Shown: positions 1 through 7,004, counted from the first letter of the stretch. The stretch is DNA of 10,023 nucleotides from an uncultured Porphyromonadaceae bacterium (GCA_947175225.1 CAMWLX010000095.1:1-10023); one strand, 5' to 3'. Numbers and translations are program-made. Notes: generated by a model not told the origin, from the letters alone.

Positions 1-104
1 ATCCTCCCCTGATCCACAACCAAATAATCTCCCTCCCCGTCGAATCTCACCCCAAATTTGGCATGCACTTACCAAGCCCTTGGGATAAAAAAACAAAAAT
101 CCTC

Positions 105-539
105 ATGAAAAAAATACTACCACTTCTTTTCTCAATCCTCTTCTTCCTCCCCGCCTTCGCCGTCAAAACAATAAACGTCAACCCCGTCAACCTCGCAGTT
201 GTAATAGTAGAAAAATCCGATTCAGCTAAAATCCAGCAAGAATTCGCCTACTACGGCTACACCAACGAAGGCACCAAAGACGGCTACACCATCATGCGCT
301 CCCCCAACGGCATCGAAATCTGCTACTCCTTCCAAGACAACCTCCCCTCCGAAAAATTCCCCACCGTAGTCGTCACCGACGAAGAAGACGATAAAGACCT
401 AAGCAAACGCCTATTTGACCTCAATTTCAAAAGAAAAGGCAACACCTACACCAAGATAGCCAGCCGAGACGACAGCCACCTCATCCAATGCGCTTTCGGA
501 CCCTCCAACACCCTAATCCTAAGATGCATCAAACGCTAA
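105..539 (+). CDS. Small exported protein of unknown function
   Basis: I do not recognise this gene. From the ATG at 105 it encodes 144 residues. It opens with a textbook signal peptide: Met-Lys-Lys, a hydrophobic stretch (ILPLLFSILFFLP), then an AFA-V cleavage-like site at about residue 19. The frame stays open upstream to the window edge, and an ATG at 63 would add 14 polar residues before the signal. I chose 105 because the signal peptide then begins at the N-terminus. No lipobox cysteine is visible after the hydrophobic run, so a soluble periplasmic or secreted protein is more likely than a lipoprotein. The mature part is about 125 residues, charged, with an acidic patch (DEEDDKD) and two internal cysteines near the end. 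Codons are strikingly rich in C at third positions, unlike the genes to its right. That suggests it belongs to the host backbone rather than to the neighbouring operon. Coding status is well supported; function is unknown. Confidence 0.75.
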   Translation: MKKILPLLFSILFFLPAFAVKTINVNPVNLAVVIVEKSDSAKIQQEFAYYGYTNEGTKDGYTIMRSPNGIEICYSFQDNLPSEKFPTVVVTDEEDDKDLSKRLFDLNFKRKGNTYTKIASRDDSHLIQCAFGPSNTLILRCIKR

Positions 540-772
540 CCCCAACAGAAAAGCATTGTGGCGCGAACGGAGTGAGCACACCCCTATATCTCGTGAATAG
601 GCTGCCACTATATAATCACAAACATCAATAATTCATCTACCAATTTAATCAGAGTTGGCAATAATAAAGCTATAGAGGATGTAACTGTTCCGGATGCTTG
701 TAAAATGATATTCAAACTAATAAGAAAAGGACCCAAAGAACAAAAGAAAGACCTGCCTCTTTTCTTGAATTA
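540..772. other. Gap upstream of the defence-like operon, with a composition change
   Basis: This 233-base stretch separates the exported-protein gene from the PRTase-like gene. Its first 60 or so bases are GC-rich. After about base 605 it becomes AT-rich and stays so into the operon. GTGGC at 558-562 and GCCAC at 604-608 form a weak, widely spaced inverted repeat. I see no tRNA, no insertion-sequence end and no convincing Bacteroidetes promoter (TTTG near -33 with TAnnTTTG near -7). The right half carries an open frame described separately. Confidence 0.4.
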
Positions 773-773
773 A
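705..773 (+). CDS. Possible 22-residue small protein or leader peptide
   Basis: An ATG at 705 opens a 22-codon frame whose TAA (771-773) shares its last base with the ATG of the PRTase-like gene (TAATG). This arrangement commonly couples translation of two genes. The peptide is short and strongly basic (IRKGPKEQKKD). The same frame remains open upstream to 597, after a TGA at 594-596, but contains no ATG, GTG or TTG. It could therefore be a leader peptide, the remnant 3' end of a broken gene, or chance. No family is recognised and the call is weak. Confidence 0.25.
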   Translation: MIFKLIRKGPKEQKKDLPLFLN

Positions 774-2701
774 TGAACACATCACTCACAAAATACTTCA
801 ACAAACTGAATACAACCGACAATTGGAAACGCCACCTCATTGCGGCCATTACCTCGGCCAACAATGTGGGAAAATCTGTCGTAGTCGTAGCCATCGCAAG
901 AAAAATGGCAAGATTGTTTGAATATTATCGTAAAAATGATGTTCTACTTGACAACCTCTTCAGAAATACAGATTCCATACAAAATCATCTCATCACAGAG
1001 CACGCCGTCCCTCTATGCCTATCCAATATAGATGCAAAGGAAACCGAAATCATTATTCTTGATGATTTGATGGTATTTGGCGACACCGTGGAGTCTGTCT
1101 CGGAAAACATCTTTTATCTTACAGGAATAAAGCCAAAGATAATTGCAATGGCATCTACCGATCTTACTGAATATACCTTTAAGTTTGGAGATTTGCTTTA
1201 TCCAAATGGCAATGATGTCAATACAAATATTCCAGACATACTCCATCCTCAGGAAATACCGGCATTCACAGCTAAAAACAATTGGAACATAATATCTCTC
1301 GATAAATCCATCGACTTAGAGCATACAATATTTAAGATTAAAGGAGATTTCTCTCAACTGAAAGATAGGCAAGACAAAATTTTAAAAATCATTCAAAAAA
1401 TTTTCGAAAAAGCTACAATTTATCCTGTCAGCCATGACATCCCCGGTGGAGGAAAAGCATTCAGCATTTCGATTCTTCTTGACAACGACAATAAATATCG
1501 AATCAACGATGACTTCGCAAAAATAAGGATATTCTTTGGCAGCAAAGCAATCAACATTACATTCTACACCCCAAACTTTTGGAATGAAACGCTACTGACC
1601 GACGAAACCATAAGATTCGGACTGCCTATTCTCAACGACATCTGGAGCCAAATAAAATCCTCTCTGTCATTTCTTCAAATAGCCGAAAATGAAAATTTAT
1701 CAATGATCAAGAGAGACCGGATGAAACGCGATTTTAATCTGCGCATTGAACAGACCGCCGTAGTAATAGCAAATTATCTTCTTTCATTTGAAAGCGCAAT
1801 GATTATAAAGCCTTTGCTGAAAGATGCATTGTCGCAAATCATTGGCAGAAACCCTTTCTTTGAAATATCATCGGGCGACATGTCTCTCCTGATAGGAAGA
1901 GAATTGACATCTCGGTTTCAGCCCCACCTTCAGGATGCAGTCATTAACCAGACACTCTCCCGCACTTACGCCTACAATCACACGCTCGACGATATAATAC
2001 GGACCAATCCTCTGATTCCCTCCGATTCGCTTAAGGAATATATAAAAGATAATAAGCACGATGTCAATTTTAGTTCAAGTGTGCCCATGGCATTATCATT
2101 GATTTTTTATAGACTATGGAAATCATTTGGACTGACACCAAACAGAATACGCGAAGACAAGATCAGGGTCGGGGAAACCTTCGATTCGCTTTTCGAGATA
2201 CTGTCGATATTCTTCAAAGAAAAAGATCTGATGAAGGAAATCAACCGATGGGTAGACTCCAATATCGACTTAGGAGTTGTGGTTCCGAAATATGAATATG
2301 TCATCGACAGATTGGGCTATCGCGTATGGCGAAGATATTTCCGGGCAGGAGAACGCGAATCTGCGATGACCGACATTGCACGGGCGGCATTAAGTCTTAT
2401 TTTAGACTCCCAGGGGCGCACAGGAAATGAAATACGATTGTCTAATTTTGAGACAGAGGTATATCCAAAATTGGAAGAGCTCTCTGAATTGGCTCCCGAT
2501 CAACTTAATCTCCACCTCTTCGAAAAAAACACAAGATATTTTCTCGAATCAGACGGAGGAGCATTTCCTCTGTGGACATATCTCGTCATGCTCAATGCCA
2601 TATCGTTGAGCGATAAAGACTGGGATATTGCTATGATAAATTTATTTGATGGAAGTCCTCTCTTTACCAAGACCGCATTATTTCTTCTAAATGACGTTTG
2701 A
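773..2701 (+). CDS. Phosphoribosyltransferase-like protein, first gene of a putative conflict operon
   Basis: The 642-residue product appears cytoplasmic, with no signal peptide or membrane segment. Seen directly: residues 93-105 read as four hydrophobic residues, then DD (97-98), then FGDT (102-105). This matches the type I phosphoribosyltransferase PRPP loop (hhhhDDxxxTGxT), except that the usual Thr/Ser before Gly is Phe. A basic/Gly turn (NNVGKS, 30-35) before a helix sits where such enzymes carry their pyrophosphate loop; it is not a full Walker A. The remaining roughly 450 residues are mixed and then mostly helical, with a notable VVPKYEYV / RLGYRVWRRYFRAGE segment at about residues 502-527. 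I assign no domain there. Inference: a PRPP- or nucleotide-binding enzyme or sensor acting with the next two genes. Its 3' end overlaps the ATPase gene by 11 bases. The start at 773 is the first ATG in an open frame running back to 704. Alternatives are a catalytically dead PRTase fold or a coincidental motif. Confidence 0.72.
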   Translation: MNTSLTKYFNKLNTTDNWKRHLIAAITSANNVGKSVVVVAIARKMARLFEYYRKNDVLLDNLFRNTDSIQNHLITEHAVPLCLSNIDAKETEIIILDDLMVFGDTVESVSENIFYLTGIKPKIIAMASTDLTEYTFKFGDLLYPNGNDVNTNIPDILHPQEIPAFTAKNNWNIISLDKSIDLEHTIFKIKGDFSQLKDRQDKILKIIQKIFEKATIYPVSHDIPGGGKAFSISILLDNDNKYRINDDFAKIRIFFGSKAINITFYTPNFWNETLLTDETIRFGLPILNDIWSQIKSSLSFLQIAENENLSMIKRDRMKRDFNLRIEQTAVVIANYLLSFESAMIIKPLLKDALSQIIGRNPFFEISSGDMSLLIGRELTSRFQPHLQDAVINQTLSRTYAYNHTLDDIIRTNPLIPSDSLKEYIKDNKHDVNFSSSVPMALSLIFYRLWKSFGLTPNRIREDKIRVGETFDSLFEILSIFFKEKDLMKEINRWVDSNIDLGVVVPKYEYVIDRLGYRVWRRYFRAGERESAMTDIARAALSLILDSQGRTGNEIRLSNFETEVYPKLEELSELAPDQLNLHLFEKNTRYFLESDGGAFPLWTYLVMLNAISLSDKDWDIAMINLFDGSPLFTKTALFLLNDV

Positions 2702-4124
2702 TATAAAAGAAATACTCACTTCTTTAGGGACTGAAAACAAAATAGCCCTCAGTTTGCTTTCGAAGTGGGAAGCCATTCGGGAAGAAGACATAAGCGTCAC
2801 CGAATTCCTTTCAATCGCAGCACATAACCCGCTTCCCGGTGGCGAAACTTCCGACGCTCAAAGCCAATCTTATCCCAATCAATGGGTAAACAAAGACATG
2901 CGTATTCTATCCCTGCGACTTGAAGGCTTCCGCGGCATCCCCGATGCCGATGAAAAGAGTAAAGTTTGCTACGGACTGTCAATGCATCCGAAAATGAAAT
3001 GGTATCAGAAAGCCACCCCCTTTTCAATGATACTTCTCGGATCGAATGGAAGCGGCAAGACATCACTCTATAGCGCAATCGAACTTCTTTGTCTTGGCTC
3101 CACATCAGTGGCAGAAAAGCATAAAATCAAGGAAGAGGATATTGAGAAATTTTACCATCATTTGAGCCAGGACAATAAGCCGATGAAAATAACCGTAAGA
3201 TTTAACGATAATCCGTCTCATACAGTTTCTAAAAAAGAAGATTTCAACAAGATAAGAGATCATTTGGATTTATCTGCGTTTTTTTGTTCTGAAAGCGACA
3301 TATCAATATTTGAATGCTCCGGGGATAGCATAACCGATTATTTAGATGCTCAGATTGGACTCGCGGAGCTGAAGAAACTCAAAAAATTTATCGAAGATAT
3401 TTTTGAAGAGTTAGATAGGCAGGAAGATTCTCCTGAATCCACGGCTGGCATAAGCGAAGAAAGTTATCAGGAACTTACGGAAATCAAAGGCAAGATCGAT
3501 GAAGAATTCGATATCATAAGGTCGGAAGTGCTGACAGAAGCCCAATATATCCTAAGCAAACTTCTGAAAGACTACACCGATGATGTGGTCGGCTTAAGCC
3601 ATACAATATTACAGAACACTCCCAACAAGCCTTTATTTAATGGAATGCTGAAGGTCAAAGCAACCGATATAGAAATTGATCCGCGTAATTATCTGAATAA
3701 TTTCCGATTCAAGCTTTATCTGATAAGTATTCGCATAGCCATAGCCTTCCACATAATGAAGACTCGCAGTATATCCTTCCCACTAATGTTCGACGATGTA
3801 TTCGACAGCAGCGACTTTAGCAATAGGATAAGCACCAAAGAATTTTTCGGAAAGATAGCCGATCTTTATGCCGAATTGGAAATAAGTGATACCCCTCTAC
3901 AAATGATATTTTTCACTCAAGATGAAGTAATAGCCGAAAGCGTCTTCGACGGCATGTCATTTGACAAGGAGGGTCAACCCCGCGATTCTGATGTCATGTT
4001 CGTGCGTCTATACTCCGTCTTCCCATATCAGGATAATGTAGATAAAAAAGATATTCAGACTGAAAATGGGGTCAACTATTATAATCTTTATGACGAGATA
4101 AGCATTCACGTGAGAAATGGATAA
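2691..4124 (+). CDS. RecF/SMC-like ABC-family ATPase
   Basis: The 477-residue product has a short helical N-terminal region (1-65), then an ABC-type ATPase core. Seen directly: RILSLRLEGFRGI (71-83), the usual first strand of RecF/SMC/AAA-type ABC ATPases; a perfect Walker A, GSNGSGKT (117-124); a charged, helix-rich insertion at about 222-290 that replaces the long coiled-coil arms of true SMC proteins; and Walker B, FPLMFDDVF (363-371), followed by SSD (373-375), a D-loop-like element. The signature position reads LNNFR (335-339) rather than LSGGQ, the acid after Walker B is Asp (369) rather than Glu, and the switch strand ends in FFTQD (407-411), with Gln where His is common. These changes suggest slow or regulated ATP turnover. 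The gene overlaps both neighbours (11 and 8 bases), so the three proteins are probably made together. Role by inference: nucleic-acid or damage sensing that controls a partner effector. ATPase identity is strong; pathway is uncertain. Confidence 0.87.
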   Translation: MTFDIKEILTSLGTENKIALSLLSKWEAIREEDISVTEFLSIAAHNPLPGGETSDAQSQSYPNQWVNKDMRILSLRLEGFRGIPDADEKSKVCYGLSMHPKMKWYQKATPFSMILLGSNGSGKTSLYSAIELLCLGSTSVAEKHKIKEEDIEKFYHHLSQDNKPMKITVRFNDNPSHTVSKKEDFNKIRDHLDLSAFFCSESDISIFECSGDSITDYLDAQIGLAELKKLKKFIEDIFEELDRQEDSPESTAGISEESYQELTEIKGKIDEEFDIIRSEVLTEAQYILSKLLKDYTDDVVGLSHTILQNTPNKPLFNGMLKVKATDIEIDPRNYLNNFRFKLYLISIRIAIAFHIMKTRSISFPLMFDDVFDSSDFSNRISTKEFFGKIADLYAELEISDTPLQMIFFTQDEVIAESVFDGMSFDKEGQPRDSDVMFVRLYSVFPYQDNVDKKDIQTENGVNYYNLYDEISIHVRNG

Positions 4125-4965
4125 TCCAAAGAAAGTTCATTACTATTACACATTGAGCCTTCTGCATACAATAGTATTGATTGGCACAATAATCGTAATG
4201 ACGCTTCTCGTCTTTGCGAGTGCCTCAATGTATATAAAGAGTCTATCGACGGAAAAGTCTGTCCAAACGCCCGAAGCACCCGACACTATAGTTGAAATAA
4301 AAGGAGAAAAAGAATTTAAGTCGCTTTCGCTTGCCGATGTATACGAAAAACGCATCTCAGATCTTGAGAAGAATCAGGAAAATGTCTTGGCCGATATCCG
4401 ACAGGAATCCAACAATATCATCAATAAATTCAACGGCTGGTTAGCATTTTGGACAGCAATCCTCGCAATATTTGGAGGAATAATACCAATAGTATTGCAA
4501 TACATCTTACGCGAGAAATCAAAAAAAGAAATGCACGACATGTTTGAAAGCCTAAAGAGTAGAGCAATCGACCATCAGATTCAATTGCTTGTAAGCAGCA
4601 TAGAATTAGACCATGAATGCTCCATCGTCTCAGACTCTGCAGAAAAGAAAACATTCATTCGCATGCTTATAGCAGACACCAATAAAAATCTGCAAGAGCT
4701 GATAGATACAATAGATAATGACCAAGGATTTCTCTCCCGGCAAGTAGAAATGCACGTGATTACAGGGCTCATACAATATTGTCGATTGATCGACCTATTG
4801 AAAGTGAATGCAGAAAGACGTCAGCATCGCGACCTCAATGAATTGGAGACAAAAATAAAAAGTCTCATAATGAATATACTACAGCATCAAAAATACTCGC
4901 GCGAAGAGGTATGGTCAAAGTTCATGGACCTTGTCCCACGCCTCACAGCTTTAGCAAATATTTAA
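4117..4965 (+). CDS. Two-transmembrane protein with helical cytoplasmic tail, candidate effector
   Basis: No family is recognised. The 282-residue product has two clear membrane segments, at about residues 17-40 (HTIVLIGTIIVMTLLVF...) and 108-130 (GWLAFWTAILAIFGGIIPIVL...). Between them lie about 67 residues with a heptad-like charged helix (about 73-106). After the second segment comes LREKSKK, a positive-inside signal, and then about 150 residues predicted helical, with no catalytic motif that I can see. The likely topology is N-terminus in, coiled-coil loop outside the membrane, and C-terminal domain in the cytoplasm where it could touch the ATPase. The start overlaps the ATPase stop by 8 bases (ATGGATAA), so it is translationally linked. 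In many conflict systems a small multi-pass protein of this kind disrupts the membrane when triggered; that role here is inference. It could instead be a membrane anchor or scaffold. Confidence 0.8.
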   Translation: MDNPKKVHYYYTLSLLHTIVLIGTIIVMTLLVFASASMYIKSLSTEKSVQTPEAPDTIVEIKGEKEFKSLSLADVYEKRISDLEKNQENVLADIRQESNNIINKFNGWLAFWTAILAIFGGIIPIVLQYILREKSKKEMHDMFESLKSRAIDHQIQLLVSSIELDHECSIVSDSAEKKTFIRMLIADTNKNLQELIDTIDNDQGFLSRQVEMHVITGLIQYCRLIDLLKVNAERRQHRDLNELETKIKSLIMNILQHQKYSREEVWSKFMDLVPRLTALANI

Positions 4966-5002
4966 ATCTCCCACTCTCCCCAATATCATAAAGCGGCAGT
5001 TT

Positions 5003-5030
5003 TCGGTCGCGTATCGAGACCGAGAGTCTC
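5003..5030. repeat. Competing inverted repeats after the defence-like operon
   Basis: TCGGTC (5003-5008) pairs with GACCGA (5018-5023) across a 9-base loop. GAGAC (5016-5020) also pairs with GTCTC (5026-5030) across 5 bases. The two stems share bases and cannot form together. No T-run follows, so this is not a standard intrinsic terminator. It lies 38 bases after the two-TM gene and could be a transcript-end structure or a protein-binding dyad. Confidence 0.35.
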
Positions 5031-5057
5031 ACATAACCTTCATTCTCCAATATTAGT

Positions 5058-5071
5058 TATTCACTATTCAC
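5058..5071. repeat. Tandem 7-base direct repeat
   Basis: TATTCAC occurs twice head to tail just before the large hairpin. The spacing is less than one helical turn. It may be a regulator site or simple slippage, and no regulator can be named. Confidence 0.4.
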
Positions 5072-5083
5072 TAAAGATTTACA

Positions 5084-5160
5084 GCGCATGGCCAATCCCG
5101 GAGGCTTTTCATATCCACACAATATCCACACATATTCTCCTCCGGGTAGCCATCGCTTTT
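5084..5160 (+). terminator. Long imperfect hairpin plus TTTT between the two operons
   Basis: The left arm is GCG (5084-5086), a bulged C, ATGGC (5088-5092), four unpaired bases, then CCCGGAGG (5097-5104). The right arm is CCTCCGGG (5139-5146), two unpaired bases, GCCAT (5149-5153) and CGC (5154-5156). All 16 pairs are Watson-Crick, and four T residues follow. The loop is 34 bases. It may terminate transcription of the preceding operon. Because the next gene starts only 29 bases after the T-run, it may instead be a leader attenuator for the polysaccharide locus. The T-run is short and the loop large, so this is not a standard terminator. Confidence 0.5.
5111..5132. repeat. Two tandem 11-mers resembling DnaA boxes, inside the hairpin loop
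   Basis: ATATCCACACA is repeated exactly twice with no spacer (5111-5121 and 5122-5132). Each copy contains ATATCCACA, one base from the DnaA-box consensus TTATCCACA. The repeat lies wholly in the unpaired loop of the 5084-5156 hairpin. An AT-rich stretch follows (5161-5189). The repeat itself is certain; DnaA binding is speculation. Confidence 0.5.
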
Positions 5161-5189
5161 ACATTATTAAATAATTAATCTCATATAAT

Positions 5190-7004
5190 ATGCAAGCCAT
5201 TATCTTAGCAGCAGGTATGGGACGCCGATTGGGTGAATTCACTGCTGATAATACAAAATGCATGCTTGAAGTCAACGGTGTTCGTCTTATTGACCGAATG
5301 CTCAATCAGCTTGAGACACTAAACCTTGACCGTATAATAATTGTGACAGGTTATGAAGGAGAAAAGCTCCGCAACTACCTTAATAAAAACTATCCGGATA
5401 AGGACATCATATTTGTCAACAATCCTATCTACGACAAGACCAACAACATATATTCTCTCTGGCTTGCACGCGGATATATGGCAGAGGATGACACCATGCT
5501 TTTAGAGAGCGATCTTATCTTCGACGACTCCATCCTTGAAGCTGCTGTAAATTCTGAGTACCCAAATGTTGCCTTGGTAGCCAAATATCAGACTTGGATG
5601 GATGGCACTATGGTTAGAATCGATGATGAGAACAATATCATCAACTTCATCCCCAAAAAAGCTTTTAAATACGAGGATGTCCCATTCTACTATAAGACAG
5701 TCAATGTCTATAAGTTTAGCAAAGAGTTCTGCAAGGATCATTATCTTCCATTCTTGGAAGCATATATAAAAGTCCTGGGAGAGAATGAATACTATGAGCA
5801 GGTTCTCCGCGTCATAACTCTTATTGACAAAGCCAACATAAAAGCTCTTCCAGTGGGGAATGCCCCTTGGTACGAGATTGATGATGTTCAAGATCTCAGA
5901 ATAGCAGAGACCATATTCGCCACCCCGGAAGAAAAACTTAAGAAACTTCAGCACAGTTTCGGTGGTTACTGGCGTTATCCCGGACTTCTTGACTTCTGCT
6001 ATCTCGTCAATCCCTATTTCCCTCGAAAGAGGATGATTGATGAGATGAAAGCAAACTTCGAACCTCTTTTACGCGACTACCCTTCCGGCATGGGAGTGAA
6101 TTCTCTTCTCGCAGGAAAATACTTCGGTATCCGCCAAAAATATGTAGTAGTAGGCAACGGAGCCGCAGAGCTTATAAAAAGCCTAATGGAAAGGCATGAG
6201 GGAAAACTTGGCGTAATATACCCGACATTTGAGGAGTATCCCAACCGACACAATACAGAGTCACTCGTTGTGTTCCGTCCGGGAAATGAAAATTTCGCGT
6301 ATACTGCTGACGACCTTATAATGTTCTTCTCTGATAAAGCTATTACATCTTTATTGGTGGTGAATCCTGATAATCCATCTGGCAACTTCATTCCCCTACA
6401 GGACGTATATAGACTTGCAGAATGGACTCAAAATAAAGGCATTCGTCTAATTATAGATGAATCCTTTGTAGACTTCTCAGACGATGGATTCAACAATACT
6501 CTCTTACTAAATGAACGATTGGAAGCTTTTCCAAATCTATGTGTCATGAAAAGTATTTCCAAGTCGTATGGTGTACCTGGTCTCAGATTAGGGGTACTTG
6601 CATCTGCTGATGATAAGCTTATATCAAGCATCAAAAAAGATCTTGCTATTTGGAATATAAACTCTTTTGCCGAATTTTATATGCAGATTTACGGCAAATA
6701 TGAGAAGGACTATGCACGCGCATGTGATAAATTTAGAAATGAGCGAGATATCTTCTTTAATGAATTAAATGGAATTTCTTGGCTTAGAGTAATCCCATCC
6801 CAAGCAAACTATTTTCTTTGTGAACTAAACGGAAATATTTCATCTTCCGAACTAACATTAAAATTACTCACAGAGAATAATATTCTTATAAAAGATTGTT
6901 CAGAAAAAAAGGGATTTCCTAAAGATCGACAATACATTCGTATTGCAATAAGAGATAGAAAAGACAATCATACGTTAACAGAAGCATTACAAAAAATCAT
7001 ATGA
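5190..7004 (+). CDS. Fused sugar-phosphate-type nucleotidyltransferase / PLP aminotransferase-fold enzyme
   Basis: This 604-residue cytoplasmic protein has two domains. Residues 1 to about 245 are a nucleotidyltransferase of the LicC/GlmU type: LAAGMGRRLGEFT (6-18) binds the NTP, Lys24 follows in TKCML, ESD (106-108) supplies a metal-binding Asp, and EIDDVQDL (229-236) matches the C-terminal acidic motif of LicC-like enzymes. Residues about 255-604 are a HisC/CobD-like fold-type I PLP enzyme: GNGAAELI (322-329), NPDNPSGN (392-399), IIDESF (421-426), Schiff-base Lys458 in SISKSYG followed by PGLRLG (463-468), and Arg584 in YIRIAI for a substrate carboxylate or phosphate. Inference: one domain makes an amino-phosphate compound and the other activates it with CTP or another NTP for transfer to a glycan. 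Fused cytidylyltransferase/transaminase enzymes are known in phosphonate activation, but that transaminase is of a different class. It overlaps the next gene by 4 bases (ATGA). Domain calls are strong; the substrate is unknown. Confidence 0.88.
   Translation: MQAIILAAGMGRRLGEFTADNTKCMLEVNGVRLIDRMLNQLETLNLDRIIIVTGYEGEKLRNYLNKNYPDKDIIFVNNPIYDKTNNIYSLWLARGYMAEDDTMLLESDLIFDDSILEAAVNSEYPNVALVAKYQTWMDGTMVRIDDENNIINFIPKKAFKYEDVPFYYKTVNVYKFSKEFCKDHYLPFLEAYIKVLGENEYYEQVLRVITLIDKANIKALPVGNAPWYEIDDVQDLRIAETIFATPEEKLKKLQHSFGGYWRYPGLLDFCYLVNPYFPRKRMIDEMKANFEPLLRDYPSGMGVNSLLAGKYFGIRQKYVVVGNGAAELIKSLMERHEGKLGVIYPTFEEYPNRHNTESLVVFRPGNENFAYTADDLIMFFSDKAITSLLVVNPDNPSGNFIPLQDVYRLAEWTQNKGIRLIIDESFVDFSDDGFNNTLLLNERLEAFPNLCVMKSISKSYGVPGLRLGVLASADDKLISSIKKDLAIWNINSFAEFYMQIYGKYEKDYARACDKFRNERDIFFNELNGISWLRVIPSQANYFLCELNGNISSSELTLKLLTENNILIKDCSEKKGFPKDRQYIRIAIRDRKDNHTLTEALQKII

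Noticed and set aside
52..61. CCAAATTTGG palindrome before the exported-protein gene as an operator
   Set aside because: A 10-base AT-centred palindrome is common by chance and has no second copy or promoter context.
1..68. Minus-strand frame open from a GTG at 66-68 to the left edge, possibly a divergent gene
   Set aside because: Only about 22 codons are visible, with a GTG start and no recognisable motif; the opposite strand is also open here. Not enough to call.
540..620. tRNA or integrase attachment site near the composition change
   Set aside because: No cloverleaf, anticodon arm or TΨC-like sequence is visible, and no matching direct repeat was found elsewhere in the window.
860..880. 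NNVGKS in the PRTase-like protein as a P-loop NTPase motif
   Set aside because: The Gly expected five residues before GK is Ser, and no Walker B pairs with it. The DD...GDT loop fits a PRTase-like fold better.
2797..3105. 102-codon minus-strand open frame
   Set aside because: It is antisense to the ATPase Walker A region and has no recognisable motif.
5502..5954. 150-codon minus-strand open frame
   Set aside because: It lies wholly inside the nucleotidyltransferase domain, whose motifs on the + strand are clear. It is antisense shadow.
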